From: Dactylis glomerata
Taxonomy: Eukaryota; Streptophyta; Magnoliopsida; Poales; Poaceae
Direction of reading: 5' to 3'
DNA length: 64,000 nucleotides
Assembly (NCBI GenBank): GCA_007115705.1
Contig: QXEO01001027.1
Span: forward strand, 432,055-496,054
In this document: in pieces, positions 12,183-24,947 of the stretch
How positions within the stretch are numbered: position 1 is the stretch's first letter
Layout: every line of letters begins with the position of its first letter
Made by a program: the position numbers and the translations under genes
The notes under the pieces: generated by a model
Seen by the model: only the letters and a program-made list of their open reading frames with translations
The model's database searches: none
Told to the model about the DNA's origin: nothing

Positions 12183-12973
12183 GTATCCAGACATCACCCA
12201 GACTCCTCTCCGGTGAATGATCATCAGGGGGACCGAGATGTCCATAATGACCCCATGTGTATTCATGAAGGCCTTTTATCGTTTGAACTGTAAACGTCGA
12301 TGTCATATTCCCTTTGTTTCTGTGATACTTGTAATATCCGAGACTTGATCATTGGTATCATCATACCTAGTTCAATCTTGTTACCAACATTGCCATTTAC
12401 TCTTTCCGTGATATTCCATCTCCGTGACCTTGTCACATGTTGCAACATTGGATGTAATCTCACCGAGTGGGCCCAGAGTATCTTTCCATCACGCAGAAGA
12501 ACAAATCCCGCTTTTGACGCATTCGCCTCAACCTACTCCATTGGAATACCCAAAGACACCTTTTCAGTCACCCTATAATGAAATTACGGTTGATGCCATC
12601 AAAGCATCTGCTGGAAGTAGTGATTAGATATGATCTCACGGTCTAAGGATTTAGGTTACAACATTTATTATTATCACAACATAAACATTGTGATATGATT
12701 GTGTTACAGTACTAATATTGGGTATGTCCATCATGGTATTTACTTAATGGCATGAAATTAGACATAAATGTCACATGATCTGGAAACTGTTCATCAGTTG
12801 ACCAATGAGCTAGTAATAGAGGTTTTAGTAGGGACTCTGGTTGTTCAATACCACATGTGTATCAGTGTTTTCCGACTGGCACAGTTATAGCACAGTATTA
12901 AACTTATTATGAACTAAATGAAATATATAAATAAACCCTTTATTATTTTCCTCTAGGGCATATTTCCTTCACA
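12183..12973 (-). mobile_element. Angela/BARE-type Copia LTR fragment, reversed
   Basis: Read on the minus strand it starts at 12973 with TGTGAAGGAAATATGCCCTA, the start of Angela/BARE/WIS LTRs. It continues for about 790 bp until it is cut at 12183. Long stretches match the LTR pieces at 28805-28971 and 54106-54670 on the plus strand (for example ATATCACG...CGAGTAAATGGCAA...TTGGTAACG). The 3' half of the LTR is missing. Confidence 0.82.
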
Positions 12974-13792
12974 AAATGCTTAACTGGAGGTACCTAAGGT
13001 CGTCACCCCGACGCACGATGAAGAACCAATGAAGAAGTGACAATGGAAAACCATCCATTTAATTTAGGCGAGCACTAGCCGTCGGTCGCCTGATCGTAGG
13101 CCAAAAATGGTCGCAGCAGCGCCGTTCGATCGTGATCCGGTGACTAAAACGAGCCGTGAATGCAGTTTTGCATTTTAGCCCCTCAACTTTAGTAAAATCA
13201 ACCTGCCATCCCACTTCTTCAGTTGAAATGAATGGGTATATCATGGTGCCCCCGACTATCATGATATTTACATAAAAATGCCACTGCGATGATTTGTAGT
13301 AAGAACCGAGAGTTTTACAACAATATTTATCAGGCCACATACTCGAAAAATATACTATTAGAACAAAAATGTCGTAACATAACTAAAGTAAGTGTTACAA
13401 ACAAAGTTAAACAAGACTATTTTTTGCTACAAATTGATTTAAACAGAATCACTAACTACTTTAACAAAAAACAAAACCTATTACAACAGAATATCATGCG
13501 TTTGTAGCAATGAAAAACTAGTCGACATGATGTTTCATAAGTATTCATTGACAACAAAAATCACCAACTATTTCACCAAAAGACACAAATAATTACAACA
13601 ACAATTATTACATATTGATAGCATTTCAAACATTTTTAAAAAAAAAGAGAAAACACATAACTTGTAGCAAACCTTTGCAACATTTTGAGCCTTCTTTTCA
13701 AACAAAAATAGTATGAGTTTGTTACATTTTGAAAAAACTTATACACCATTAAAAATCATGGGGAATACAAACTTGCAAGAAACACCTAGGTA
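12974..13792. other. AT-rich DNA, no recognisable gene
   Basis: This stretch lies between the Copia LTR fragment and the Copia insertion at 13798. It has many ACAACAAAAATC-type A/C-rich runs on the plus strand. No domain or terminal repeat was recognised. Confidence 0.45.
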
Positions 13793-13797
13793 AAACA

Positions 13798-14166
13798 TGT
13801 TGGATTGATCTCACCATGACCGAGCCCAACGGCTTGATCAGGGCCCCTTGATTGCGCCCTGATCGAGGGCGCCAGACCCTTAATGGTCGGTGGGCTCCTG
13901 ACGCCAGCGCTATAAAGAGAGGTGGGGACCGAGGGCTCGAGACACGAGGTTCTCCATGCTCCTCAACCCCACTGATAGACCCACCAATTAGGGTTAGCAC
14001 TATGCGTCGGGAAGCACCACTGACATTGCCGCCACCCATCGCCATGGCTACTGGTTTGAGCTCTTTGACTCAAATAGCAGGTAACCCTCTCTCTCTCTCT
14101 CTCTCCTCTCTGATCTCTCTCTTAGATCCAAATTCATGTGATGCATAGAAAGTTCTACACCTATCA
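13798..14166 (+). repeat. Copia 5' LTR
   Basis: 369 bp, starting TGTTGGATTG and ending CTATCA. It contains a CT microsatellite near 14090. It differs from the 3' LTR by scattered substitutions and small indels. Confidence 0.95.
13911..13918 (+). promoter_or_regulatory. TATA box of the Copia LTR
   Basis: TATAAAGA lies about 115 bp into the LTR, preceded by GC-rich sequence. The same motif is in the 3' LTR at about 19983. Confidence 0.6.
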
Positions 14167-14167
14167 A

Positions 14168-14179
14168 TGGTATCAGAGC
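14168..14179 (+). other. Primer-binding site, initiator tRNA-Met
   Basis: TGGTATCAGAGC starts two bases after the LTR end. It matches the 3' end of plant initiator tRNA-Met, the usual Copia primer. Confidence 0.9.
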
Positions 14180-15495
14180 ATCATCTAGGTGTTAGATCAT
14201 CTCTGTGAGACACTCAGACTCGAAATCCCCAAAAGAAAATCCCCAAAATCAAAAGAGGGAAAAAGAAAGAGACTCACCGGTTTTTGACCTCGAGGTCGCC
14301 ATCAAAGTGTGCCGCCTTGTGTCGCGCCGTTCCTCTCGATCCAGTGTGCATCGGCATGCCGAGGCACTGGTCAAAGAACATGGACAGTGGAGGGGCTTGC
14401 CTACGCCACGACCGAAAGGGAAAGACCCCTTTGGGGCAAGTGCACACCGCAGAGCCGTGCGTCGCCATCAATGGCGGGCCGCCGGCCTCAGGTGTCCTTC
14501 TCCTAAATTGCCGCCGCCATGCAGGAAAAGGAGGAGACAGAGAAGGAAGGTGGGAAATGCTCCGCCATGCCACCGTGGGGTGCCGCCGTCACCGGCGACG
14601 CGCTGGCGGCGCGTCGGCTGCAGGGCTCAACCACCTCCAGCCGCTGCCTCGAGCGAGCCGGACAGAGAAAAGGGTAAATAGGGGAAGGGCCGCCGTGGGG
14701 GTGTCACCGTTGCCGGCGGGCTGCCAGCCATACCTCTCGGTCTCATAAGCACATGGTAGATATAGAGAGAGTGGTGGGGGGAGAAATGGGTCTAGGGTTT
14801 CCAGGGTCGGCCGCGCAGGCGGTTTTGTTCTGGCTATCATCGCGGAGAACCGTCAGATTTCAATCGGACGGCCATGGGCGAGGAGGCAGAACTGGCCTGC
14901 GGGTCGTGGGCTGAAAGTGCTGGGCCGCAAAGTGAGCGGCACCAGTTAAATGCCGCACAAGGCACCACGCGCGCATAGCAGGCCATGGGCCACAGAAGGT
15001 CGCGGGCCAAATTAATTTCTCTGTTATTTTTTCAGCAGAGCAATATTTTAATTGTTTTTTGGCCAATTTTTGGGCAAATTTCAACAAGGTTCTTCTATTC
15101 AAATTATTCGAACAAAAATTTGTTTAGAGAATTCAAAAGTGACATAAATTTTTCTGATATGTTTAAAAGTTGATGATTTTATTCATTTTTCCGCTGCAAA
15201 TAGTTAAAAGAAATTGCTTAAATGCAATAAAGTGGTAATTAAATTTTTGAAAGATGTGATAAAGTAATTTTAAAAGTGAATATGATTTTGTTATTATATG
15301 ACCAATGTTATTAATAGCATGATTATGATTTGTTAATTATGTGATAAAAGGTGCATTTATCTCTATTTTCCCCAACGGTGATATAGTTTTAATTGCACAA
15401 ACAGTTGTATGTTTTTATTTATACCAATGTTGGATTAATACATGCAATTTTTTTGTTATCTCACATGTTTGTGGCTTTCAGGAGGTTTCCATTTG
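14180..15495 (+). other. Copia leader between primer site and gag
   Basis: This 1.3-kb leader is GC-rich from about 14280 to 14900 and then AT-rich. Overlapping frames in the GC-rich part show no domain. It is long for a Copia leader and may contain foreign sequence. Confidence 0.55.
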
Positions 15496-16380
15496 ATGAG
15501 TTGCCTCAAAGATGTTCCGACACTCAGGGGTGACAACTACACTGAGTGGAGGAAGAAAGTGGACCTGGCCTTTGTTTGTGCTGAAGTTGACTGGGTTGTG
15601 GACACTCCACAGTCAGTCAAGCCAACAGAGCCGGTGAGAGAAACTGCTGATGATGATGCTACATGGGAAAGAAAGAAGAGGGACCATGCTCCAGTGGAGA
15701 TGGCATACACCCTCGACAACCAAAAGTGGCTTAATGCCAACAAAAAGTGCATGGCATTTATAAGAACACGATTGAGAACGCCATTGCGGGCTCAATCAAA
15801 GAGTGCACTTCCGTTGGGGAGTTCCTAGAAAAGATAAAGAGCCAGTTCACTAGCTCTTCAAAGGTGTATGCTACCCAGTTGCTCAAACAGCTGGTCACAG
15901 AAAAGTACACATGAGGTGCACATGGCATCAGGGAGCACATCCTGAGGATGAGCAACATGGCTGCTAAACTAAAGCCCATGGATGTTGAGCTGGAGCTCAA
16001 GCCTGCTCTGCTTGTTCACCTCGTCATGGCTTTGTTGCCAAAAGAGTTTGAGAACTTTGTGATCAACTACAACATGTCCCCTGATAAATGGGACATTGAA
16101 AAGATTGCTGCCATGTGTGTGCAAGAGGAGAGGCTTAAGTACTCTCATGGTGGTACTTTGAACTACGTGAAGGACAACAGGAAAAGGAACTACCACAACA
16201 GCAACCAAGGTTCTCCTTCCAAGACATATGGCAAAGGTCCCCAACAGTATCAGCATCAAAGTCTCCCAGTGGACAAAGATCAGTGTCTCCACTGCAAGAA
16301 GACTGGACACTTCAAGAAAGATTGCCCAGATTGGCTCAAGTCAATAATGGCAAAGAAAGGTATAGATACAGTTTCTTTTG
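15496..16380 (+). pseudogene. gag: Copia gag pseudogene
   Basis: The ATG at 15496 opens MSCLKDVPTLRGDNYTEW, the usual Copia gag start. The frame continues to about 15780, shifts by one base there, and meets a TGA near 15912 in a position where relatives have Trp (YT-stop-GAHGIREHI). It continues to a CCHC zinc knuckle (CLHCKKTGHFKKDC) near 16284-16325, which binds the genomic RNA in active elements. The frame then runs directly into the protease, as expected in Copia elements, which use one polyprotein. Confidence 0.88.
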
Positions 16381-19300
16381 TAAATGAATCCCTGTATTCA
16401 CAGTTTTCAAAATCTACTTGGTGGATTAACTCAGGTGCAACTGTTCATGTTGCAAATTCTTTATAGGGATTCCATTCGACAAGGACTATGCGAAGAAGTG
16501 AAAGATGCATTGAAGTCACAAATGGAGTTCAAGCAGACGTTGAAGCTATTGGCGACATCTCCTTGGGGTTAGCTGATGGCTTTACGATTCTGCTTAGAAA
16601 TGTTTTATTTGTTATTTCGCTTCATAGAAACTTAATAAGTATATCACGATTGGATAAAGATAGTTATGAGGTTATTTTGCACATGGCAAGTGTGCCATAT
16701 GGTTTAAAGATGCTTGTGTGGGTACTGCATTACTTCACAACGAGCTTTATTTGTGATCCTTACATGAAAAAGTGCATTCTGTGTATAATGTGAATGAACA
16801 AACTTCCTTGTCGAACAAAGAACAAAAGAAAAGAAAAATAACTCATGACTCATTGAAATTATGGCACTATCGATTAGGCCTTTGAGGGGAAGAATCGAAA
16901 ACCTTGTTAAAATGATATTCTTCCTCTGTTAGAGTTCTCCCATATAAAACAATGCATAGATTGCATAAAAGGAAAGTATGTAAAGCAAATTAAAAAGGGT
17001 GCAAACCGAAGTACAACGACACTAGAAATCATTCACACTAATATTTGTGGACCATTTTCTGTGAAAAGTATGGATGGCTATGACTCGTTCATAAAATTCA
17101 CAGATGATTACTCCCGATACAGTTATATTTATCCAATTAAAGAAAGGTCTGAAGCATTGGATAAATTTAAAATATTCAAAGTAGAAGTTGAAAATCAGCA
17201 TGATAAAAGAATTAAAATAGTCTGGTCCAACCGTGGAGGGGAGTACTACGGTCGGCACACTCCATATGGTCTAGTACTTGGACCTTTTGCAAGGTTCTTA
17301 TAGGAAAATAGAATAGTCACCTAGTATTCTATGTCGGGCAAACCTCAACAAAATGAGTAGATGAAAGGCGCAACCGTACTCTTATGGATATGGTGCACAG
17401 TATGATGAGTTATTCCACCCTGCCATTGGGATTATGGATGGAGGCGCTTAAAACCGCCATTCACATTCTCAGCGGAGTACCAAGCAAGTCAGTGCCCAAA
17501 ACACCATACGAGTTGTGGACAGGGAGAGTTCCCTCTCTGCGCCACTTGAGGGTCTGGGGGAGCCCAGCTGAGGCAAAAGTATTTAATCCAAATATTGCAA
17601 AGTTAGATCCCAAAACAGTAACTTGCCACTTCATTGGCTATCCTGACAGATCAAAAGGTTATCATTTCTACTGTCTAGACAAATAAACAAAGTTTATAGA
17701 AATGAGACATGCAGTCTTCTTGGAGGACAAATTGATAAGGGGGAGCATGGTAGCTCAGAAAATTGATCTTGAGGAGAAGAGGGTGCATGCACCTAATCTG
17801 ATGACTCAGGAGCCATTTTTTTCACTACCTATAGTGCCACCATCGACAACCCCTGAGGTTGTGGTGCAGACACCTATTGTAACTTCACCCGAGACAACAA
17901 TGGGAGAAGGTTCGGAACCTGTCCGTCAGGAGCTACCTGAACCCACTGTTGAGCACGAAAGGGAGCCACCGCAATAGCCACACATAGAAAATGTGCCAGA
18001 ACCTGAGACACAAAATGAGCAAGACTCTGAGGAACCCAGAAGGTCTAAAAGAGTGAGAAGACCAGCTATTTCTAAAGAAATTTATAAAGTTTACAACACA
18101 AACAGTTCATATGGAAGGTGATCCCACCTCATATGAAGAAGCCATGAGTAGCCCTCACTCATCGAAGTGGGTGGAGGCAATGGAAGATGAAATGAAATCG
18201 ATGAGTTCCAACATGTTTGGGACTTAGAGGAAATTCCTAAAGGAGCCAAAATAGTAGGCTGCAAATGGGTCTACAAAACAAAGTATGACTCCAATGGGAA
18301 TGTAGAAAAGTATAAAGCAAGACTTGTGGCAAAAGGCTTTACGCAAAGAGAAGGACTAGATTACAATGAGACATTTCTCTGGTCTCATGTAAGGATTCCT
18401 TTAGAATCATAATGGCACTAGTTGCACATTTTGATTTAGAGTTGCATCAAATGGATGTAAAGACGGGATTTCTAAATGGAGATTAGAAGAAAGTGTTTAC
18501 ATGAAACAACCCAAGGGTTTTTTCATGGAGGGGAAGGAACATATGGGATGCTGTCTAAAGAAATCCATTTATGGATTAAAGCAAGCCTCTAGATAGTGGT
18601 ACCTAAAGTTTAATAAGACAATTAAAAGATTTGGATTTAAAGAAAATATTGAGGACAACTGCGTTTACGCAAAGTTTAAAAATGGGAAATATATTTTCCT
18701 AATCTTGTATGTGGATGATATTCTGCTTGCTAGTAGTGATATTAGTCTGCTACGAGATACAAAGAAGTTTTTGTCCTCAAACTTTGATATGAAAGATCTC
18801 GGTGAAGTTTCATATGTTTTGGGCATAGAAATTCACCGAGATAGAAAGAATGGAGTATTTAGGACTATCACAGAAGGCATATTTAGAAAAGGTTCTATTA
18901 AAGTATAGTATGCATAAGAGTAATGCCACACCTGCTCATATAGTCAAGGGCGACAGTTTTGGGCAATTTCAATGCCCTAAGAACCAATATGAGATCGATC
19001 AAATGAAAGCAGTACCATATGTTTTGGCTGTTGGAAGCTTACAGTATGCACAAGTGTGCACTCGCCCTGACTTAGCTTTTATCACCGGGGTACTCGGTAG
19101 ATATCAAGCAAATCTAGGCATATAGCACTAGAAGATGGTAAAGAAAGTATTGTGTTATGTGCAAGGGACAAAGGACCTCATGCTAACATATAGAAGATCT
19201 GATTCCCTAGAGATAAAAGGTATTCAGATGCAGATTATGCGGGAGACAAAGATGATAGAAAATCCATGTCAGGATATGTGTTCACTCTCGCAAGAGGTGC

Positions 19301-19685
19301 TATTTTGTGGAGAAGCTGCAAACAGTCGATAGTTGCATCATCCATGATGTATGCAGAATTTATAGCATGTTTTGAGGCCACGAATCAGGTGATATGGCTA
19401 AAAAACTTTATACCCGACTTGAAAGTGGTAGATTGCATTGACAAACCACTAAAGATGTACTGCAACCAGCCCGCAGTATTCTATGCTCACAAAAACAAGT
19501 CGAGTAAAGCTACCAGACTAATAGAAGTAAAGTATTATGTTGTGAAAGATAAAATCTAGGATCAAACTATAAGTCTTGAGCATATAAGGACAAAGGATAT
19601 GCTTGCGGATCCGCTAACGAAAGGCTTACCACCCAATGTGTTCAAGGAACACTTAGCCGGCATGGATTCAAGGGATAGCCTATGA
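16381..19685 (+). pseudogene. pol: Copia pol pseudogene (protease, integrase, RT, RNase H)
   Basis: The protease motif reads WWINSGATVHVANS where families have WWIDSGAT, so the catalytic Asp (codon 16428-16430) is Asn. TAG follows at ANSL-stop-GFHS. Integrase: HTNICGPF (codon 17040-17042) and SNRGGEY (17229-17231) each have Asn in place of catalytic Asp, and the GKPQQN region is degraded. RT: WVYKTKYDSNGNVEKYKARL near 18266, YVDD intact at 18708-18719, DMKDLGEVSYVLGIEIHRD. RNase H: DPLTKGLPPNVFKEHLAGM ends at a TGA at 19683. Many stops and frameshifts lie between. It is clearly inactive. Confidence 0.92.
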
Positions 19686-19869
19686 TTCCTGGATCAAAAG
19701 AGGCCCAAAAGTAACAGGATTTGTTTCAAAATAGAAAAGTATTGGTGGCTGTCTGATTCTATTGGCAATTGAGCTGTGACGATGAAACATGCTCTATGTA
19801 CTGATCTGTGATGAAATGAGTAAAGTATAAAGCATAAAGTTAAAAGTAAAGTTGAGATCAAGGGGGGAA

Positions 19870-20243
19870 TGTTGAATTGATCTCACCATGACCGAGCCCA
19901 ATGGCTCGATCACGGCCCCTTGATTGCGCCCTGATCGGGGGCACTCGACCCTTAATGGTGGGTGGGCCCCTGATGCCAGCGCTATAAAGAGAGGTGGGGG
20001 CCGAGAGCTCGAGACACGAGGTTCGCCGTGCTCCTCAACCCCACCGATAGACCCACCAATTAGGGTTTGCGCTGTGCGTCGGGAAGCACCACTGACATCG
20101 CCGCCACCCATCGCCATGGCTACTGGTTTGAGCTCCTCAACTCAAACAGCAGGTAACCCTCTCTCTCTCACTCTCCAATCTCTCTCTCTCTCTCTCTCGC
20201 GGATCCGAATTCATGTGATGCATAGAAAGTTCTACACCTATCA
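19870..20243 (+). repeat. Copia 3' LTR
   Basis: 374 bp, starting TGTTGAATTG after a G-rich purine tract and ending CTATCA, followed by the target duplication AAACA. Confidence 0.95.
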
Positions 20244-20248
20244 AAACA

Positions 20249-20832
20249 TTGTAATATCACTCGTGTGCTTTTGCTATAAAATTCATATGCGTCTGTTAGG
20301 GGAAAACTTGTCCTTGGCAAACCAGATCTCCATGATTCGCCATCGCTGGTCGTAAATCTTGCTCGTCGGACTCTCGTCGGTGCTGAAGAAGGCGACCATG
20401 GTTCCATTCACACTGGTTACTCAACTTTTCGGACTCGAACGTTATAATACCCTTGATTTGAAGCTTACATGACCATGGCAATTGATGAGCTTGACCTCTC
20501 AAGGGTTCCATGAGGAAGAAGGGGAAGGGAGGAGAGGGGATCAGGCTCGCTGCAAGAGGAGAGGGCCTTGCACTCAAAGAGGGGGACGAAGTACCAGCCT
20601 GGCGGCAATGCTCCCGCAGAGGAGCCACACTAGTGGGCCCCGAAGACACTAACGTGGGACTAACGGAGCGACCGATCTTTCCCTAGATCAGCTGGGTGAC
20701 GGAAAGCCTTTTCCATTAATATATACACACCCCGAGCAGAAGGAGGTAGCTACAAAGACATTCAAAAAAGGCACAACATCACAAACAGATCTATATGAGA
20801 ACTCAGCTAAGTCAATGATTTCGTGTCTAGAG
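20249..20832. other. No recognisable gene
   Basis: DNA between the Copia element and the LINE fragment. The minus strand has proline/serine-rich frames of about 80 to 115 residues without a known domain. The stretch AAAGCCTTTTCCATTAATAT (20703 on) resembles retroelement tail sequence, but I cannot assign it. Confidence 0.4.
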
Positions 20833-21794
20833 GTAGTGTAGCAATTAGAGTCAATGATGACACTGGCCGCTTTTTCTAGACTAGAAAAGGCTTGCGACAA
20901 GGCGATCCATTGTCACCAATGTTATTATATTGTGGAGGATATGCTAGCTATTTGATCGAACGGGCTAAGTCTGATGGTCAGATTGAAGGAGTGATACCAC
21001 ATCTAGTTGATGGTGGATTTCGATTCTTCAGTACGCCGATGATACAATTCTGTTTATGGAACATGACCTTGAAAAAGCAAGGAACCTCAAGTTGATCTTG
21101 GCGGCTTTCGAGCAACTTTCAGGTTTGAAATAAACTTCCATAAAAGTGAACTGTTCTATTTTGGTGAAGCCTAGGATTTAGTGGCTGATTATCCTGAGCT
21201 ATTTGGATGTGGGCAAGGCCAGTTTCCTATTCAATATTTGGGAATCCCGATTCATTATCGCCGATTAACAATAGCCGAATGGAAACTGGTTGAGGAAAGA
21301 CTACAAAAATGTCTTAGTAGTTGGAAAGGAAAATTGCTATATTTGGGAGGAAGACTAGTACTTATTAATTCGGTACTTACTAATATGGTACTGTATATGA
21401 TATCTTTCTTTCTAGTACCAAAAGGTGTTTTACACAAGCTCAATTTATCGATCTAGATTTTTTTGGCAAGGGGATAGTGAGAAAAAGAAATATCGGCTTG
21501 TAAAATGGAGCGTGGTTTACCGGCCGAAAGATCAGGGGGGCTAGGAGTTCATGACCTTGAGGTCAAAAACTCAGCTCTCCTGGGTAAATGGCTTTTTAAG
21601 CTTCTTACTGAAGATGGTTTTGGCAAACCCTCCTTAAGAGAAAGTATGTGGCACGAAGGCACTATCCCAAGTGCTATGGAAACCTGGAGATTCACATTTC
21701 GGGTCGGCCTGATGGCTACGAAGAAGTTTTTCTTCCGCTATGGTACTTTTTGATCAAAGATGGATCGCAGCTTCGCTTCTGGGAAGACTCCTGG
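20833..21794 (+). pseudogene. L1-like LINE reverse transcriptase fragment
   Basis: The frames contain plant LINE RT motifs: KGLRQGDPLSPMLLY (about 20886-20930), the catalytic YADD (21032-21043) in a shifted frame, then LGIPIHYRRLTIAEW, WKGKLLYLGGRLVLINSVL and KDQGGLGVHDLEVKNSALL. In plant LINEs these form the RT thumb and the region before the C-terminal zinc-binding domain. It is 5' truncated, shifts frame several times, has stops (for example near 21131), and runs into the N gap. Active LINEs nick target DNA and copy their RNA at the nick. Confidence 0.87.
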
Positions 21795-22000
21795 NNNNNN
21801 NNNNNNNNNNNNNNNNNNNNNNNNNNNNNNNNNNNNNNNNNNNNNNNNNNNNNNNNNNNNNNNNNNNNNNNNNNNNNNNNNNNNNNNNNNNNNNNNNNNN
21901 NNNNNNNNNNNNNNNNNNNNNNNNNNNNNNNNNNNNNNNNNNNNNNNNNNNNNNNNNNNNNNNNNNNNNNNNNNNNNNNNNNNNNNNNNNNNNNNNNNNN
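21795..22000. other. Assembly gap (206 N)
   Basis: A run of N. Sequence on the left is LINE and sequence on the right is not obviously LINE, so the true gap size and join are unknown. Confidence 0.99.
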
Positions 22001-23285
22001 AAATGGAATATCACACACCTGAATTCATCAAATGACAAATATAGAAAATCTACAATATTATGATAAGAAGAGCAAACGCTATAACCGACATCTCCCTCGA
22101 ACAATACAAATGAAGAATTAGCAAATAAGACATCAAAAGCCACAATCTGTCCAATTATCAGGCCTAAGATAACAATATGGGATTTGTGCTACCTAATAGG
22201 CATAAAATCTGATGATGTGCAGGTGCCATGTATAAGAGAGGCGTGGTACTAACAGTGAACTGACATAGCCGCAGACTAACATTACATCTCCAAACAACTG
22301 TATATTTGCTTACCCTAAAAATATTATATACTTTAACCCACAGGAAAAACAATCAGACAGAAGTTTACTATTAACATATATTCCATTAGAAAATACAGCT
22401 CATGTAAATGGAAGGAAATCTAAAAGGCATGCATAGTCAACTGTTTGACATCATAATCATGGTCATGCGGAAATCAACACTATTCTTTCTCTGCTATCAA
22501 GCTAGACCTAAGGCATTAAGTATGTACATGATTGATCATTCATTTGTATAAACCAAAACGGTGTCTAGTAATTATTATCTAAAAATGTATTAGCGGAAAG
22601 AAACACCATACTATTTATTTATTTCCTAACCAGCTAGCCTGAAATCTGAACACATTTTTTCCAGTAGAGGGGAACTGTAATCCACCATCCAGCTTAAATT
22701 ATTACCTCTTGAATCAATAGAGACAAGCTTCAAATAGCAAATAGCACATACATAAATTACTCTCAAACCAGATTTCTCAATAGCTAGTTACATCCATTGT
22801 TATTATGTCCCAGTCCGACTAAATAAACTACATGCGTAATGAGAAATTCGGGTTTTTTGTCATGGTGGTAGACTGTATTTGTCAAGGACAAAGCAAGCTG
22901 AGAAAGCTTCTCAAACAAACAGAAAATAAAAGGCTAATGCTACCAAATGGTGATTTAGCATTCAGGAGGTAAATAATTAGATAAACATTATTCAAGGAAG
23001 TACCATCTGAAACAACAAAAAAACCTTTATCTTAACCAGGGTGCAAGCTTGATCAAACCGAGAATAGAATAGGTCGATTGCAGACAGTCCAAAAGAATTT
23101 AAGCTCAACTAATTGCATGACAAAACAAGAAAGAGAGATGGAAATACCATGTATGGACGAATAGGATAAAGAAGAAGAAAATAAGGTGAGATGATCACAA
23201 AATTTCCTGGACATTGACCTAGTTCAGAACGCAAAATTACATATGTGAGAGAGCAATATGCATGTATATTCCCAAGCTGAAAGAA
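22001..23285. other. AT-rich DNA, no recognisable gene
   Basis: No domain, terminal repeat or RNA gene was seen. The base composition resembles plant introns or intergenic DNA. It might be the 3' or intronic part of a minus-strand transcription unit starting near 24790, but nothing proves it. Confidence 0.4.
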
Positions 23286-23330
23286 TCAAATAGAAGAAGA
23301 AAGCAGGGATGGGCACTGGTCATCTACTTT

Positions 23331-23745
23331 ACTCACCCAAGGACATGGGAGACGAGCAGGGCAGGAATCTGCAGGCATCCATGGCATTACTGTCCTGACC
23401 ACGCCAGCACGAACACCAGTTGCATGATCACCTAGTGTACAATGATCACCTAGTGTACTCACCCAGGGACATGAGAGACGAGCAGAGCATGAAGCTGCAG
23501 GCAAAGAATCCATGGTGCGCCGTCCTGACAATGCGGAACCAAAAATAGCTGCAATCATCTATGCACCACCAAGAGCCATGGTTGATTTGAAAGAAGATTG
23601 TCTATCTGCAAGAAAACAATCAACATGTGATAAATTAGCAGCCATCAGCCATAGTCACTAATTCAAGCATTGAGAAGAGATCGTCTATCTGCGAGGAGAC
23701 AATCAACTTGTGATAAATTAGCAGCCACCAGCCATAATCAGTAAT
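23331..23745. repeat. Two local tandem duplications
   Basis: A unit beginning ACTCACCCA(A/G)GGACATG occurs at 23331 and 23457, each followed by a similar GACGAGCAG...CTGCAGGCA stretch. GATCACCTAGTGTAC is also repeated near 23426 and 23443. A second unit (GTCTATCTGC...GATAAATTAGCAGCCA) occurs at about 23599 and 23681. Confidence 0.75.
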
Positions 23746-23907
23746 CCAAATATGAAAAAAATAATGCTACAAAGGAAGAAGAAACTAAGCAGTCACAGGC
23801 TCGCAATCACAACAAAGCAACACACTATATTTTGCTTTATGTGGAAGCTCATCGTTATCTTTATAGCTGAAATTTTGGCTAATAAAAGATGAAAGACAAG
23901 CACGTAT

Positions 23908-24791
23908 TCAGGAAGAACAAGAATAGAAGACCACCAGAGTACCTATTGTAGCATCCAAGATCCAACTTCTGACCTCATTTTCCATCAAATCCGCTGACTG
24001 CATCGAGTGCCCATCTTGGTCCATGGCCTCGCGAGCTTTGAATGTCGTTCTTGTGCGCATCTGACAGATCAGGCTCGGAAGAAGAGGCAGAAAGGACGCA
24101 TCAAGAAAAGCAGCACCGTCCTGCCCCGCTCCTCCACCTTCCCACCAGGCTGCCACCCATGACGAGCCGGCCACGCCTCCCTGGCCTCACCTCAGCTCTT
24201 CGCGGACCAGCGCTGTTGACGCTGCCGATGACGAGCAAGAGCTGCTGAGAGCTCGAACCTTAAGATGGTCTGTGCACCAGCCGCGCCGGATTCCGAACCA
24301 GCGACGGCGGCGGCTAGCCTCTCGAGCGCCTCGTCCATGAGCGCCCAGTACTCCGCCCCCGTGGGCTCGCTGCCATCCCGCGTCGGCACCTCATCCCCAC
24401 ACCACCGAGGGCTCGCAGCAGCCCCGCGCTAGCGCCACCGTCCCCGCATCGCTGCCTCATCCCCGCGCTGCCGCCGGGGGCCGCTGTCGCCGCCTCGCTC
24501 CGGGAAGGACGCCCGCGGCGGGAGCAGCTCCGGCCGCCGGTCTCCCCAGCGGCGCGGCCGCCGGTGAAGGCCGCCGCTCCGCCGGTCTCCCCAGCCGCCC
24601 ACGCCGCCGGCCTCCTACAGGCCACCATCGTGCTCCGCGCCGCCGCCGGGGGCCGCCATCGCCCCTCGCGCCGGACCGCCTCCTACTCTCGCTCCGGTCG
24701 TCGCCGGGGGCTGCCGCGCAGGCCGCCGCCTGCGCCGCCGCCGCTCCGACCGCCCGCGCGGCCGGGATTGGCTAGGGTTCTGGGGAATTGA
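23908..24791 (-). other. GC-rich block, possible first exons of a minus-strand transcript
   Basis: From 24240 to 24780 the DNA is very GC-rich with GGCGGC repeats. On the minus strand, short frames follow each other (GAEYWALMDEALERLAAAVA near 24320; MDQDGHSMQSADLMENEVRS near 24000, followed by a GTACTC that could be a splice donor). This looks like a CpG-rich grass gene start. No domain is recognisable and no single frame covers it, so I do not call a CDS. Confidence 0.3.
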
Positions 24792-24947
24792 TTGGGTGAC
24801 ACCATTTGTCTCTACGGGGGTTTCTTTTTGTTTTTTTTGCAGGATAACCGCGGCCCCACTCGTCAGACCAAGTGGGCGTGCAAGTGGACTGCAATGGCAG
24901 ATGCAAGTGGGATGCATTCCGCCCTATGACCATTGGGCCCCTCCGAA

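Larger units (their letters stand above)
13798..20243 (+). mobile_element. Full-length Copia LTR retrotransposon
   Basis: The LTRs at 13798-14166 and 19870-20243 start TGTTG and end CTACACCTATCA. The direct repeat AAACA flanks the element (13793-13797 and 20244-20248). An initiator-tRNA-Met primer site follows the first LTR and a G-rich polypurine tract (AAGGGGGGAA) precedes the second. The order gag, protease, integrase, RT, RNase H is diagnostic of Copia. The coding region has stops, frameshifts and catalytic substitutions. Confidence 0.96.

Noticed and set aside
14205..14748. Overlapping plus-strand frames of 150-158 codons in the Copia leader
   Set aside because: They overlap in different frames, are rich in Arg and Pro, and show no domain. 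They lie before gag in the leader.
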